Assembly (NCBI GenBank): GCA_947175425.1
Contig: CAMWMR010000008.1
Location: 1 to 64,000, forward strand
DNA from: an uncultured Porphyromonadaceae bacterium
GTDB lineage: Bacteria > Bacteroidota > Bacteroidia > Bacteroidales > Muribaculaceae
Direction of reading: 5' to 3'
Length of the DNA stretch: 64,000 nt
Under the pieces are notes generated by a model that was not told where the DNA came from, did not search any database, and worked only from the letters and a program-made list of their open reading frames with translations. Below, in pieces: positions 46,035 to 55,378 of this stretch; positions within the stretch are counted from its first letter, which is position 1; every line of letters starts with the position of its first letter. Position numbers and translations under genes: made by a program.

Positions 46035-47870
46035 ATGAAACTGAAATTTCTCCCCCCTGCCATGATGTTACTCGGGGCTCAGCTGCTACCTTTAAATATA
46101 GCGGCTGCCGACGGCATTGAGGTAAATCATCTCGGTGTAAACAATACCATTGTACGAATTACCGGCGATGGCAAATACCTGTTACTCCCCGTTCAGGAAT
46201 CGATTGACGATGCACGAATAGCTGTTTTAGTTGACGGAAAGCCGGCAAAGAATTTGAATGTGCGCCTGGCCAAGACCAAAGTCGACTATATGGTGCCATT
46301 CGACCTCACTCCATATAAAGGGCACGACATACTCATGAATATTGTAACCACACAGAGCCGCTCCAATGTACGTGAAATTAAAGAGGACGCCTGTTGGAAA
46401 AATATAGCATTAGCCGATACTTTCGATACAACTAATACCGAACAGTATCGTCCTGTGTACCACCACACACCTTTATACGGCTGGATGAACGACCCTAACG
46501 GCATGGTTTACAAGGACGGAGTGTGGCATTTGTGCTATCAGTGGAATCCTTACGGCTCGAAGTGGCAGAATCTCTCGTGGGGACAGTCCACAAGCCGCGA
46601 TTTGATTCATTGGGATCGCAGTAGCAAAGCCGTTCTTGAGCCTGACGGACTTGGAATGATTTTCAGCGGCAGCGCGGCCATTGACAAAACCGGAAGTGCC
46701 GGATTCGGCAAGGATGCCGTTGTTGCAATGTATACTTCGGCCGACGTAAGCCAAATACAAAGCCTGGCGTCAAGCAAAGACGGAGGCTATAGCTACGATG
46801 TGTATGCCGGCAATCCTGTTTTGACTCTTGACAGCGAAGCCCGCGACCCGAATATGTTTTGGGACGACAATGCCGGTCATTGGGTGCTTACCCTTGCTCA
46901 CGCGCTTGAACATGAAATGCTTATTTTCACTTCGCCGGATATGAAAGAATGGACTTTGCAGAGCAGTTTCGGCAAGGGTTTAGGCGCTCAGGACGGCGTT
47001 TGGGAATGCCCCGACTTGTTCGAGCTTACTGTTGACGGCACCGGCGAAAAGAAATGGGTACTGATTTGCAACATCAACCCCGGCGGCCCCTTCGGAGGCA
47101 GCGCCACACAATATTTCACGGGCAAATTCGACGGCAAAGTTTTCACACCCGATACCGATGCCAACGGCAATGTGCCTACAAAGTGGATGGATTTCGGCAA
47201 GGATCATTATGCTACAGTAAGTTTCAGCGATGCTCCCGATAATCGCCGCACAGTAATAGGCTGGATGAGCAACTGGCAGTATGCCGCCGAAGTTCCCACC
47301 ATGCAGTATCGCAGCGCGAATACGCTTCCCCGTGATGTTAGTCTGTTCAAGGGCGAAGACGGCCTGACATATATGTCGTCGGCACCTTCTCCCGAGCTTT
47401 CGGCTCTGCGCGACAAACGCACGGTTAATGTTAAAAATGTGTCGACAGGCAATAAAGGCCGCGAGTATATGCTCCCCGCGACAAACGACGGTGTGTGTGA
47501 AATACTTATAGATATTGACAGCAAAAAAGCCGATTCCGTTGAGATTAAGCTTTCCAACAATGCCAATGAATATGTTTCCATGATATATAACGCCTCTGCC
47601 GGAACTCTGTCGTTCGACCGTCGCGAGAGCGGAATTGTTGATTTCAGTCAGGATTTCCCCGCCGTGACAACAGCACCCACTTTCGAAAAAAGCGGAAAAG
47701 TATCGTTACGTATATTTGTTGACAAATCAAGCATTGAAGTTTTCGGGAACGGCGGGAAATTTGTAATGACCAACCTTGTGTTCCCCACTGCTCCGTACTC
47801 ACAACTTTCTGTAAAAGCAGTCGGAGGCAATGCCAGAATTGATAACCTTGAAATATTCTCCATAAAATAA
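46035..47870 (+). CDS. GH32 exo-fructosidase (levanase/inulinase type)
   Basis: A 611-residue protein with a signal peptide (residues 1 to about 24, cleaving after IAAADG), no lipobox Cys, so probably periplasmic. A DUF4980-like N-terminal domain (about 25-130) precedes the GH32 propeller. All catalytic motifs are intact: GWMNDPNGMVY (nucleophile Asp), EARDPNMFWD (stabilising Asp) and VWECPDLF (acid/base Glu). The C-terminal sandwich has LRIFVDKSSIEVFGNGGKF. It likely releases fructose from imported oligosaccharide. It begins the plus-strand operon with importer and kinase, 30 bp before the importer gene. Confidence 0.95.
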   Translation: MKLKFLPPAMMLLGAQLLPLNIAAADGIEVNHLGVNNTIVRITGDGKYLLLPVQESIDDARIAVLVDGKPAKNLNVRLAKTKVDYMVPFDLTPYKGHDILMNIVTTQSRSNVREIKEDACWKNIALADTFDTTNTEQYRPVYHHTPLYGWMNDPNGMVYKDGVWHLCYQWNPYGSKWQNLSWGQSTSRDLIHWDRSSKAVLEPDGLGMIFSGSAAIDKTGSAGFGKDAVVAMYTSADVSQIQSLASSKDGGYSYDVYAGNPVLTLDSEARDPNMFWDDNAGHWVLTLAHALEHEMLIFTSPDMKEWTLQSSFGKGLGAQDGVWECPDLFELTVDGTGEKKWVLICNINPGGPFGGSATQYFTGKFDGKVFTPDTDANGNVPTKWMDFGKDHYATVSFSDAPDNRRTVIGWMSNWQYAAEVPTMQYRSANTLPRDVSLFKGEDGLTYMSSAPSPELSALRDKRTVNVKNVSTGNKGREYMLPATNDGVCEILIDIDSKKADSVEIKLSNNANEYVSMIYNASAGTLSFDRRESGIVDFSQDFPAVTTAPTFEKSGKVSLRIFVDKSSIEVFGNGGKFVMTNLVFPTAPYSQLSVKAVGGNARIDNLEIFSIK

Positions 47871-47900
47871 CAGTCAGCAAACATCTAAATCCAATATATT

Positions 47901-49082
47901 ATGGCACAAACGCTTGTCACAAATCGGAAATCGTTCCTGCTCCAGATAATACCCGTTATGTTATGTTTCTTTGTAATGGGATTTGTGGATCTCGTCGGAA
48001 CGGCATCAAACTATGTTCAGAAAGATTTGAGCCTCTCGGACTCTCAGGCAAATCTTTTCCCTTCGCTGGTATTTTTCTGGTTCCTCATTTTCTCAGTTCC
48101 CACGGGAATGCTTATGAACAAAATAGGACGTAAAAAGACTGTTCTTATAAGTATAATAGTAACCGCAGCCTCACTTTTCATTCCCGTATTCGGCGACAAC
48201 TACTATGTTATGCTCGTATCGTTTTCGCTGCTGGGAATAGGCAACGCTATTATGCAGACATCGCTTAATCCGCTTGTAACCAATCTTATCAGCGGCGACA
48301 AACTTGCCTCGACTCTCACCTTCGGGCAGTTTGTGAAAGCAATTGCATCGTTCCTCGCTCCTGTTATCGCTGCCTGGGGAGCAACAACTTTATTTCCCAC
48401 ATTCGGACTGGGATGGAGGGCTTTGTTCGTTATATATGCAGTAATAAGCCTGCTTTCAATATCATTGCTGGCCGCCACTCCTATCAAAGAGGAAAAACCT
48501 GACAAGGCTTCGGGAGTGGGCGAATGTCTTAAATTGCTCGGGCGTCCTTTCATCTTCCTCTGTTTCCTTGGCATTATGTGCCATGTTGGAATTGATGTGG
48601 GCACAAATACAACCGCTCCCAAAATTATTATGGAACGTCTCGGGCTTCCATTGGAAGAGGCCGGCTTTGCAACGGGAATTTACTTTATTTTCCGTACTGC
48701 AGGATGCTTTTTAGGCGCTTTTCTGCTCAGAGCTATGTCGGCACGCATATTCTTTGCAATCAGCGTTGTGATGATACTTGCCGGCATGGGGCTGCTGTAC
48801 TTCTGCAATACGCTTACGCCTCTTTATATTGGTATTGCTCTTATCGGATTCGGCAACTCCAACATATTCCCGGTAATATTCTCGCAGGCGCTTATGTACA
48901 CTCCCAACGAACGCAATGAAGTATCGGGACTTATGATTATGGGACTGTTCGGCGGTACCGTTTTCCCCTTGGCCATGGGCTATGCAGCAGATGCTGTCGG
49001 ACAAGCAGGCGCAGTTGCCGTTATGACTGTCGGCGTGATATATCTAATGTACTATACATTAAAAATTAGAAAAATTCAATAG
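47901..49082 (+). CDS. MFS sugar importer (FucP/GluP-like), probably fructose
   Basis: A 393-residue membrane protein with 12 predicted helices. Family features include LCFFVMGFVDLVGTASNYVQ in helix 1, GMLMNKIGRKKTVLIS in the loop 2-3 motif (DRxGRR-like) and LLGIGNAIMQTSLNPLVTNL. This is the fucose/glucose/galactose:H+ symporter group. Between a fructosidase and a fructokinase gene it most likely brings fructose across the inner membrane, as BT1758 does in the equivalent B. thetaiotaomicron locus. The fructokinase starts 24 bp downstream. Confidence 0.88.
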   Translation: MAQTLVTNRKSFLLQIIPVMLCFFVMGFVDLVGTASNYVQKDLSLSDSQANLFPSLVFFWFLIFSVPTGMLMNKIGRKKTVLISIIVTAASLFIPVFGDNYYVMLVSFSLLGIGNAIMQTSLNPLVTNLISGDKLASTLTFGQFVKAIASFLAPVIAAWGATTLFPTFGLGWRALFVIYAVISLLSISLLAATPIKEEKPDKASGVGECLKLLGRPFIFLCFLGIMCHVGIDVGTNTTAPKIIMERLGLPLEEAGFATGIYFIFRTAGCFLGAFLLRAMSARIFFAISVVMILAGMGLLYFCNTLTPLYIGIALIGFGNSNIFPVIFSQALMYTPNERNEVSGLMIMGLFGGTVFPLAMGYAADAVGQAGAVAVMTVGVIYLMYYTLKIRKIQ

Positions 49083-49106
49083 AACAATCAATAATACCTT
49101 AACGAC

Positions 49107-49985
49107 ATGAATAACATAATCGTAGGAATGGGCGAAGCTCTTTGGGATGTACTTCCCGAAGGTAAAAAAATAGGAGGCGCTCCCGCCAATTTCGCCTACC
49201 ATGTTTCGCAATTCGGTTTGCCAAGCTGCGTTGTAAGCGCTATCGGCGAAGACGCCCTTGGCAAGGAAATAATAGAAAACTTCACATCCAAGGGTCTTAA
49301 CCAGCTCATTGCCGAAGTGCCCTACCCCACAGGTACGGTACAGGTTGAAATAGAGCCCGCAGGTGTGCCCCAATATGAAATCAAGGAAAATGTAGCATGG
49401 GACAACATTCCCTATACCGCACATCTTGAGGCTCTTGCCGAAAAAACCAAGGCGGTGTGTTTCGGCTCGCTGGCTCAGCGCAATATTGTTTCGCGCAATA
49501 CTATAAACCGTTTTCTTGATGCAATGCCTCAAAAAGACGACAACCTCATTGTTTTTGATGTGAATCTACGCCAGGGATTCTATAACAAAGAGATTCTATG
49601 CAACTCCATGAGCCGTTGCAACATACTCAAAATCAACGACGAGGAACTTGTTACAGTAAGCCGTATGTTCGGCTATCCCGGCATTGACCTCCAGGACAAA
49701 TGCTGGATATTGCTGGGCAAATACAACCTGAAGATGCTTATCCTTACCTGCGGTATCAACGGAAGTTACGTGTTCACTCCGGGTAATGTATCGTTCCAGC
49801 CGACTCCTAAAGTGGAAGTTGCCGATACCGTCGGCGCCGGCGACAGCTTTACAGCCGCTTTTATAGCCTCCATACTCAAAGGCAAAAGTGTGGCCGAAGC
49901 TCATTCGCTTGCCGTGCAGACCTCGGCATTTGTTTGCACAAAGAAAGGTGCAATGCCTATTCTTCCTCCCGAACTTACTGCATAA
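49107..49985 (+). CDS. PfkB-family fructokinase
   Basis: A 292-residue ribokinase-fold sugar kinase. The N-terminal substrate signature is KKIGGAPANFAYHVSQFG, and the ATP/anion-hole motif is VADTVGAGDSFTAAFIASIL with the catalytic Asp. It phosphorylates fructose with ATP to enter glycolysis, completing the pathway of this locus. Last gene of the plus-strand operon, followed by a strong terminator. Confidence 0.93.
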   Translation: MNNIIVGMGEALWDVLPEGKKIGGAPANFAYHVSQFGLPSCVVSAIGEDALGKEIIENFTSKGLNQLIAEVPYPTGTVQVEIEPAGVPQYEIKENVAWDNIPYTAHLEALAEKTKAVCFGSLAQRNIVSRNTINRFLDAMPQKDDNLIVFDVNLRQGFYNKEILCNSMSRCNILKINDEELVTVSRMFGYPGIDLQDKCWILLGKYNLKMLILTCGINGSYVFTPGNVSFQPTPKVEVADTVGAGDSFTAAFIASILKGKSVAEAHSLAVQTSAFVCTKKGAMPILPPELTA

Positions 49986-50014
49986 ACAAGGTTCAAGGTT
50001 ATACAGATATGTAA

Positions 50015-50046
50015 CGAGGGCGGTGAAAATCACCGCCCTCGCTTTT
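50015..50046 (+). terminator. Intrinsic terminator after fructokinase
   Basis: A perfect 12-bp stem (50015-50026 with 50030-50041, CGAGGGCGGTGA type) with a 3-nt loop, followed by C and TTTT. It also lies just beyond the 3' end of the convergent polysaccharide locus. Confidence 0.92.
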
Positions 50047-50070
50047 ATTGTTTACAAGCAAACGCCTGCG

Positions 50071-51330
50071 TTACTGAATGCTCTCTTTGATTTTATCCAC
50101 AATGTAGCGGACGTGGTCGTCGGTAACCCAGGGGCCGGCGGGGAGGCATATGCCTGTGGCGAAGAGTTCTTCGCTCACGCCGTTTACATAGGCGGGGGCG
50201 TTGCGGTAGACGGGCTGTTTGTGCATGGGTTTCCACAAGGGGCGCGATTCAATGTTGGCGGCGTCGAGTGCCATGCGCAAGGCTTCTACATTGTCGTTGG
50301 GCTGGCAGTCGGTTACTGCGGTGCAGGCCGCATGAGTTACTCCTGCGGCGCCGCCCACGGCTCCGGTAATTACCTGTTTATAGGCGTTTTCCTGGCCTTT
50401 GATGCGGAGCGAAGGGTCGAGTGTGGCGGTACAGAGCCAGAAGTTGGAATCGTATTCGGCTCCGGGATTGCAGTGCATTTCTATGCCTTCCACGTCCTTG
50501 AGCAGTTCTTCGTAAAGAGCCTGTACGTGACGGTGGTGGGCGATGTGCTCGTCAACAATTGTCATTTGTCCGCGGCCAATACCGGCGCAGATGTTGCTCA
50601 TGCGGTAGTTGTAGCCTATTGCTTCGTGCTGATAGTAGGGATAGCTTTCGCGTGCCTGGGTGGCATACCACAGGATCTCGCGGGCTTTGTCGGTGTCGGG
50701 ACAGATGAGTGCGCCGCCGCCCGAAGTGGTTATCATTTTGTTGCCGTTGAACGAGAGAACGCCGTACTCGCCGAATGTGCCGAGCGCCTGTCCGTTGAAG
50801 TTTGAGCCGAAACCTTCGGCGCCGTCCTCGATTACGGGGATTTCATAGCGGCGGGCAATCTCCATTATTTTGTCAATCTGATAGGGCATGCCGTAGAGAG
50901 CAACGGGAATAATGGCTTTGGGCTTGCGTCCGGTCTTGGCAATGCGGTCCTTGATTGCTTCTTCGAGCAGTTCGGGATCCATGTTCCATGAGTCTTTTTC
51001 GGAATCGATGAACACGGGTGTTGCGCCAAGGTAGGTGATAGGATGACTGGAGGCGCAGAATGTGAACGACTGCACCAGCACTTCGTCGCCGGCACCAACG
51101 CCACAAGCAATAAGCGCAAGATGCACAGCGGCAGTCCCGGCCGACAGACAAACCACTTTTTTGTCGAGGGCTTCCTTGCCCTCGCGGCGGTTAACAAACT
51201 CTTCCAGGTCGTGCTCGAAACCGGTCACATTCGGCCCCATGGGCACAACCCAGTTGGTATCGAAGGCCTCTTTGATAAAGTCCTGTTCCTTTCCGCTCAT
51301 ATGAGCCAAGCAAAGTAATATCCGTTCCAT
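50071..51330 (-). CDS. DegT/DnrJ/EryC1/StrS-family sugar aminotransferase
   Basis: A 419-residue PLP-dependent aminotransferase. The PLP lysine is in LSFNGNKMITTSGGGALI; other conserved parts are VVCLSAGTAAVHLALIACGV, FIDSEKDSWNMDP and PVIEDGAEGFGSNFNGQALG (PLP-ring Asp). It has the look of PglE/UDP-4-amino-sugar transaminases, which act on UDP-4-keto-6-deoxy-GlcNAc. It starts 5 bp after the phosphoglycosyl transferase gene, a pairing often seen at the 3' end of Bacteroidales capsule loci. The product is probably a 4-amino sugar used as the first residue of the repeat unit. Confidence 0.9.
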   Translation of the reverse strand: MERILLCLAHMSGKEQDFIKEAFDTNWVVPMGPNVTGFEHDLEEFVNRREGKEALDKKVVCLSAGTAAVHLALIACGVGAGDEVLVQSFTFCASSHPITYLGATPVFIDSEKDSWNMDPELLEEAIKDRIAKTGRKPKAIIPVALYGMPYQIDKIMEIARRYEIPVIEDGAEGFGSNFNGQALGTFGEYGVLSFNGNKMITTSGGGALICPDTDKAREILWYATQARESYPYYQHEAIGYNYRMSNICAGIGRGQMTIVDEHIAHHRHVQALYEELLKDVEGIEMHCNPGAEYDSNFWLCTATLDPSLRIKGQENAYKQVITGAVGGAAGVTHAACTAVTDCQPNDNVEALRMALDAANIESRPLWKPMHKQPVYRNAPAYVNGVSEELFATGICLPAGPWVTDDHVRYIVDKIKESIQ

Positions 51331-51335
51331 AGCTT

Positions 51336-51947
51336 TTAAATTATTTCGTTGTTATATTTCATTCTTCGGCCGAGTACGGTGCAGAAAATCATCTGAATAT
51401 CTTTTACAAATGAGTAATTATCAAGATAATAAAGATTTATCCGCACTTTGTCGGGGAAAATTACCGTGTCGTTGTATTTCTGCGGGTCGGGCTGTCGGGC
51501 GAGCAAGTCCTCCTCGTCCCTGTATTTGAGCGATGCCGGGCCTGTTATGCCGGGACGCAGCTCCAGCACCTTCCTGTCGTTTCCTGTGAGACTGTCGGCA
51601 TAGCCCGGCACATCGGGACGAGGGCCTACAAAACTCATATCGCCAATAAGCACATTCCAAAGTTCGGGCAGTTCATCGAGTTTGTAATGACGCAGTTTGG
51701 CGCCGAGGGGCGTTATGCGACTCTCGCCGGCCACGGAAACCGACGAGCCTCCATGCCCTACCGTCATCGAGCGGAATTTGTACATTGTGAACAGACGTCC
51801 GTTGCGCCCGACACGCTTTTGTGTAAAAATCACCGGCCCTCCCGGCATTTTAATACGTATCAGCACGGCCACCACCAAGAGCACCGGCCACAAAACCAAC
51901 AAGCCTATAAGCGCCATAAGCCTGTCGAAGATAAATTTAAGTGTCAT
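51336..51947 (-). CDS. Initiating phosphoglycosyl transferase (PglC/WbaP-like)
   Basis: A 203-residue monotopic phosphoglycosyl transferase. It has one N-terminal hydrophobic re-entrant segment (about 10-30; ALIGLLVLWPVLLVVAVLIR) followed by TMYKFRSMTVGHGG, the catalytic Asp-Glu in YKLDELPELWNVLIGDMSFV and the GPRPDVPGYAD loop. It transfers a sugar phosphate to undecaprenyl phosphate and so starts repeat-unit assembly. It begins immediately after the licD stop. Confidence 0.93.
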   Translation of the reverse strand: MTLKFIFDRLMALIGLLVLWPVLLVVAVLIRIKMPGGPVIFTQKRVGRNGRLFTMYKFRSMTVGHGGSSVSVAGESRITPLGAKLRHYKLDELPELWNVLIGDMSFVGPRPDVPGYADSLTGNDRKVLELRPGITGPASLKYRDEEDLLARQPDPQKYNDTVIFPDKVRINLYYLDNYSFVKDIQMIFCTVLGRRMKYNNEII

Positions 51948-52814
51948 TTAAAACAAATATTTTTCGTCAGATCGGTCCGAATACTCCTGTTGTTCGAGAT
52001 TCCAACATGAAGCATGCTGTTCATACTTGATTCTTTCGGGAGACGGCGGTTTCATATAATCGCCAAATCGCGCAGCGAGGAATCGCTCCAATCCTGCCGC
52101 TACATTAAGTTCTATTGTTTCAAACGGCACTCGTTTTGAATGCACAAAATCCTCATAACGATATTTGCCGTTTTTAAAAAGTGCTTTACCAAGGAAATTA
52201 CAGAAATACGCGGTTTTTGTATCGCGCCAACGATATACCTGTTTTAATCCGAAATCCAACAAGAATCGTTTTGGCAGTATTTTGGCAGCTTTGACAATCA
52301 AGCCTGCCATTCCTCCGCGACGATTATACGGCTTATTGGCAAGCCCCTTGACAATTAAATACTTTGCCCAAATGTATTGCCAACGTTGAGCAAGTGCATT
52401 ATCGGGGCATGTATGCAGTATAAATATATCCACATATACCCCGTGATGAATTTTCCAGCCTTTTATAATTTCTTCTTCGTAGTAAGAGTTATTCAACCGC
52501 AGTTTGGCTGTAATAACACGACCGTTTGAGGCTCCAAGTTCCTGTAACGTATAATTGTTCTTGTCGCCATACTTGTTAAACGCGTCCCGGAACGCTTCGT
52601 ATTCCGACGGAGTCATGAACACATCAAGGTCATCATCCCAAGGAATAAAACCACCATGGCGTTTGGCTCCTAAAGCCGAGCCTCCCATCAAACGGTAATT
52701 GATATCGTGTTCAAAACATAGCCGGTCGATGTACTGTGCAATGTTAAGAATTACATTCTGAAGATCCTTAAGGCCATAGGTATCTTCTGTTTCTGCACGC
52801 ATGAGTTTATTCAT
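51948..52814 (-). CDS. LicD-family phosphotransferase-like protein
   Basis: A 288-residue LicD protein. The N-terminal nucleotidyltransferase-like core has LMGGSALGAKRHGGFIPWDD and WDDDLDVFM with the metal-binding Asp cluster, then KLRLNNSYYEEEII and HHGVYVDIFILHTCPDN. LicD proteins transfer phosphocholine or related phospho-alcohols from CDP-linked donors to surface glycans. The cytidylyltransferase two genes upstream could supply such a donor. It overlaps the preceding gene by 8 bp. Confidence 0.9.
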   Translation of the reverse strand: MNKLMRAETEDTYGLKDLQNVILNIAQYIDRLCFEHDINYRLMGGSALGAKRHGGFIPWDDDLDVFMTPSEYEAFRDAFNKYGDKNNYTLQELGASNGRVITAKLRLNNSYYEEEIIKGWKIHHGVYVDIFILHTCPDNALAQRWQYIWAKYLIVKGLANKPYNRRGGMAGLIVKAAKILPKRFLLDFGLKQVYRWRDTKTAYFCNFLGKALFKNGKYRYEDFVHSKRVPFETIELNVAAGLERFLAARFGDYMKPPSPERIKYEQHASCWNLEQQEYSDRSDEKYLF

Positions 52815-54021
52815 ACTTCATTCTTTTATCCATTACTTTTCTTATTATCTTCCTTAAAAAACCGGGCATACCGTAGTATAGGTCGAATATCCATTGTCGT
52901 TTGGATACAAAATGCGCCTTCACAATATCGTCAAACGACATTGTTTGCAAATCCCGGAATAATTCGGCTCGTTCCGGTTTCATTTTTGTAGGGCCGTGAA
53001 GACATCCATTCTCTCCGGCAACTTGATTAAACGTGAATTCTTTTGTCCATACCTTTTCGACATCAATTATATCGCGCATCAATTCATGACCTTTTTGCGT
53101 GTTTACAAGCACCTCCGAGAGCCCTTGTTTTGGATCCAATGAAGGCTCCAGCTTATCAATACCCCAAAAGTCGCCCAAAGTAATATCGCCGCTTCTTTCA
53201 GAACGCGCCCATTTACATGTATAGCATGACGGGCGCAAAGTAATGTATTTTTGGAACCCGAAATAGAAAGGAAATTGATAATGCAATCCGTTTACGTTCT
53301 TTTGCTTTCCGTTAACGGAACATTGGCATGTAAATGCTTGCGGATGCAGAGCTCCTTTATATTTTGAACGGAATATGAAACGGTTAACCTTGCACTTGTT
53401 CTTTTTTTCAAACCAAGCAATTGATTTATCGAACAAATCCTGCGACGGCACTCCGTGGCATATTAAATCTATTAAATACAGATTTCGGTTTTCACCTACA
53501 TAATTTCGCAAAGCATTACACTGACACGGCGTGCCGCAAAAAAGCGTCAAAGTACCGTTTTTCAAATCCTTTGCAATTTGCTTGAAACAGCCACTTGTAT
53601 CGCTTTGAAGATATTTCGACCGCAACAACGGTTCCAAACCGACTATTGTTGTAGCACATATATGCCTGAGCTGCAGATTATCATCGAATGCCGCACCCCA
53701 TACCTTGCCACCTTTATTTATAACCGATTCTGCAATAAGGCCAAACAGCCCTCCTGACGAGCCAGCTTGCCTTGCTGTGTTCGACAAGGCAAAAGCGGCC
53801 ATAACATTATCCGGAACATTGTTGAAATCCTGTTTCAGCTCGGGGCAAGTTTTTGTACATTTACCACAATGAATACAGGTATCATTATTGACGCATGGAT
53901 AAAGGAATCCCTCGTTATCTTTATTGAAACTAATGCAGGAAACGGGACATACATCACCGCAGGCACGGCAACCGCAGCAATCGTTATGTGGCAGAATACT
54001 GATATTCGGATTATTTGCCAT
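52807..54021 (-). CDS. 4Fe-4S protein, F420 hydrogenase/dehydrogenase beta-like
   Basis: A 404-residue protein. The N-terminus has two 4Fe-4S ferredoxin motifs, CCGCRACGDVCPVSC and CIHCGKCTKTCPEL. The remainder matches the coenzyme F420 hydrogenase/dehydrogenase beta-subunit N and C domains, with AGSSGGLFGLIAESVINKGG, TLFCGTPCQCNALRN and PSCYTCKWARSERSGDITLG (further Cys ligands). Such proteins are recurrent in polysaccharide clusters, usually beside a pyruvyl transferase; none is present here. The reaction is unknown; a reductive sugar modification is one possibility. It overlaps both neighbours (11 bp and 8 bp). Confidence 0.85.
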   Translation of the reverse strand: MANNPNISILPHNDCCGCRACGDVCPVSCISFNKDNEGFLYPCVNNDTCIHCGKCTKTCPELKQDFNNVPDNVMAAFALSNTARQAGSSGGLFGLIAESVINKGGKVWGAAFDDNLQLRHICATTIVGLEPLLRSKYLQSDTSGCFKQIAKDLKNGTLTLFCGTPCQCNALRNYVGENRNLYLIDLICHGVPSQDLFDKSIAWFEKKNKCKVNRFIFRSKYKGALHPQAFTCQCSVNGKQKNVNGLHYQFPFYFGFQKYITLRPSCYTCKWARSERSGDITLGDFWGIDKLEPSLDPKQGLSEVLVNTQKGHELMRDIIDVEKVWTKEFTFNQVAGENGCLHGPTKMKPERAELFRDLQTMSFDDIVKAHFVSKRQWIFDLYYGMPGFLRKIIRKVMDKRMKYE

Positions 54022-54427
54022 TTCGCTCTCTAAGCATTGTAGAGCTTATGCCATCGGTATGAGGCAGAAAAACAACATCTACACCAACGGTTGTGAATTT
54101 TTCCACGTATCCGTTATATAAGTCGGAACCTTTCCATTCACTTCCGTGAAACATAACATCGAAGTTCAAATTTTTCCATGCTTCGAATTTATCCATTGAT
54201 TCCTGGGCAACCACTTCATCGACATAGCATATCGCCTCAACAATTGCAGCCCTGTCGGCAAACGGAATAACCGGTTTATGATGTTTATACGATTCAACAA
54301 CTTCATCGGTACTAACACCAACTATCAGATGTTCACATTGTTCCTTGGCACGACGGAGGATGTTGAGATGACCGATATGGAACATGTCGAACACACCGGT
54401 CGTGTAACCGATTTTATACTTTTTCAT
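54011..54427 (-). CDS. Cytidylyltransferase-family protein (TagD-like)
   Basis: A 138-residue nucleotidyltransferase with the HIGH motif in GVFDMFHIGHLNILRRAKEQ and the KMSKS-equivalent DGISSTMLRER near the C-terminus, as in glycerol-3-phosphate cytidylyltransferase TagD and phosphocholine cytidylyltransferases. It would make a CDP-alcohol such as CDP-glycerol. With LicD two genes downstream it forms a plausible donor-plus-transferase module for a phospho-substituent on the polysaccharide. It overlaps the 4Fe-4S gene by 11 bp. The 120 bp upstream hold no gene. Confidence 0.85.
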   Translation of the reverse strand: MKKYKIGYTTGVFDMFHIGHLNILRRAKEQCEHLIVGVSTDEVVESYKHHKPVIPFADRAAIVEAICYVDEVVAQESMDKFEAWKNLNFDVMFHGSEWKGSDLYNGYVEKFTTVGVDVVFLPHTDGISSTMLRERNGK

Positions 54428-54547
54428 ATTTGATGATTGATTGGTGAGAATAATGTTTCAGGTTATTTCCTGAATTTTCAAGTCGGAGAAATTACATCTG
54501 TTTCTATTATTCTTTTCTCCGGCCTGTTATAAGTTAATGGCAGTAAT

Positions 54548-55378
54548 TTACTTTCGGAACAGCTTTTGAAAGATGAATCCTCGAAGTTTGTTGGGCATGG
54601 CAACCTGTACGGCAAAGCGACCCATTGTGTTATAGGCATAGCGTGGAATAGAAATTATGCCGTTACGGAGCATATACCATTGCAGACGAGCCTCGCTTTT
54701 AAAATATCGCCAGCCGCCGCGACGTTGGTACATTTCTTTCCCAACCCTAACGTTAACGAGGTTCTCCTGAATGTTATGGAATTTATATCCCGCCTGAGCC
54801 AAACGTATCCACAGGTAATAGTCCTCCTCGCAGTACCAGTCGATAAATCCGCCCACGGCCTCTACATCGTTTTTACGGTACATAACCGTAACCAGATTCA
54901 TGGGGCAGCGGCTTTTAAGATATTGCCTGATTTCGTTTTCATTTTCGGGGACTACACGCTCGCCAACTACATTCAAAGGCGTATCTATAAACTCTTTTAT
55001 AAGCCCTCCTATTACCGATACTTCGGGATGCTCCTCGAACGCTTTAAGCTGTACTTCAAAACGTTGAGGCACCGAAATATCATCGGCATCCATAACTGCC
55101 ACAAGATTGTGTGATGCAGCTTCAAGGCCTGCTTGCCGAACTGCCGCATGGCCTTGGTTTTTGCTGAAACGGACGAATTTTATTACTTCAATTTCGTCTT
55201 TTAAAACTCTCAGCGTGGTTTCAAGCTCGTCGGGAATGGGACCGTCAACGACAATTATTATTTCGGAAGGCTTTACACTCTGGTTTGTATATATGCTATG
55301 GACAGCTTCGGCAAAGTCGGGCGCCTTATCGTTGCGATAGACCGCCATACATACCGAGAATTGTTTACAGTCGCTCAT
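54548..55378 (-). CDS. Glycosyltransferase family 2
   Basis: A 276-residue GT-A fold transferase. The N-terminal VCMAVYRNDKAPDFAEAVHS is followed by IIVVDGPIPDELE and the metal-binding LVAVMDADDISVPQRFE (DxD). The C-terminal part carries EEDYYLWIRLAQAGYKFHN, a GT2 ED motif region. It transfers a sugar to the lipid-linked repeat unit at the cytosolic face; sugar and linkage are unknown. Its start overlaps the preceding gene by 4 bp (ATGA). Confidence 0.9.
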   Translation of the reverse strand: MSDCKQFSVCMAVYRNDKAPDFAEAVHSIYTNQSVKPSEIIIVVDGPIPDELETTLRVLKDEIEVIKFVRFSKNQGHAAVRQAGLEAASHNLVAVMDADDISVPQRFEVQLKAFEEHPEVSVIGGLIKEFIDTPLNVVGERVVPENENEIRQYLKSRCPMNLVTVMYRKNDVEAVGGFIDWYCEEDYYLWIRLAQAGYKFHNIQENLVNVRVGKEMYQRRGGWRYFKSEARLQWYMLRNGIISIPRYAYNTMGRFAVQVAMPNKLRGFIFQKLFRK

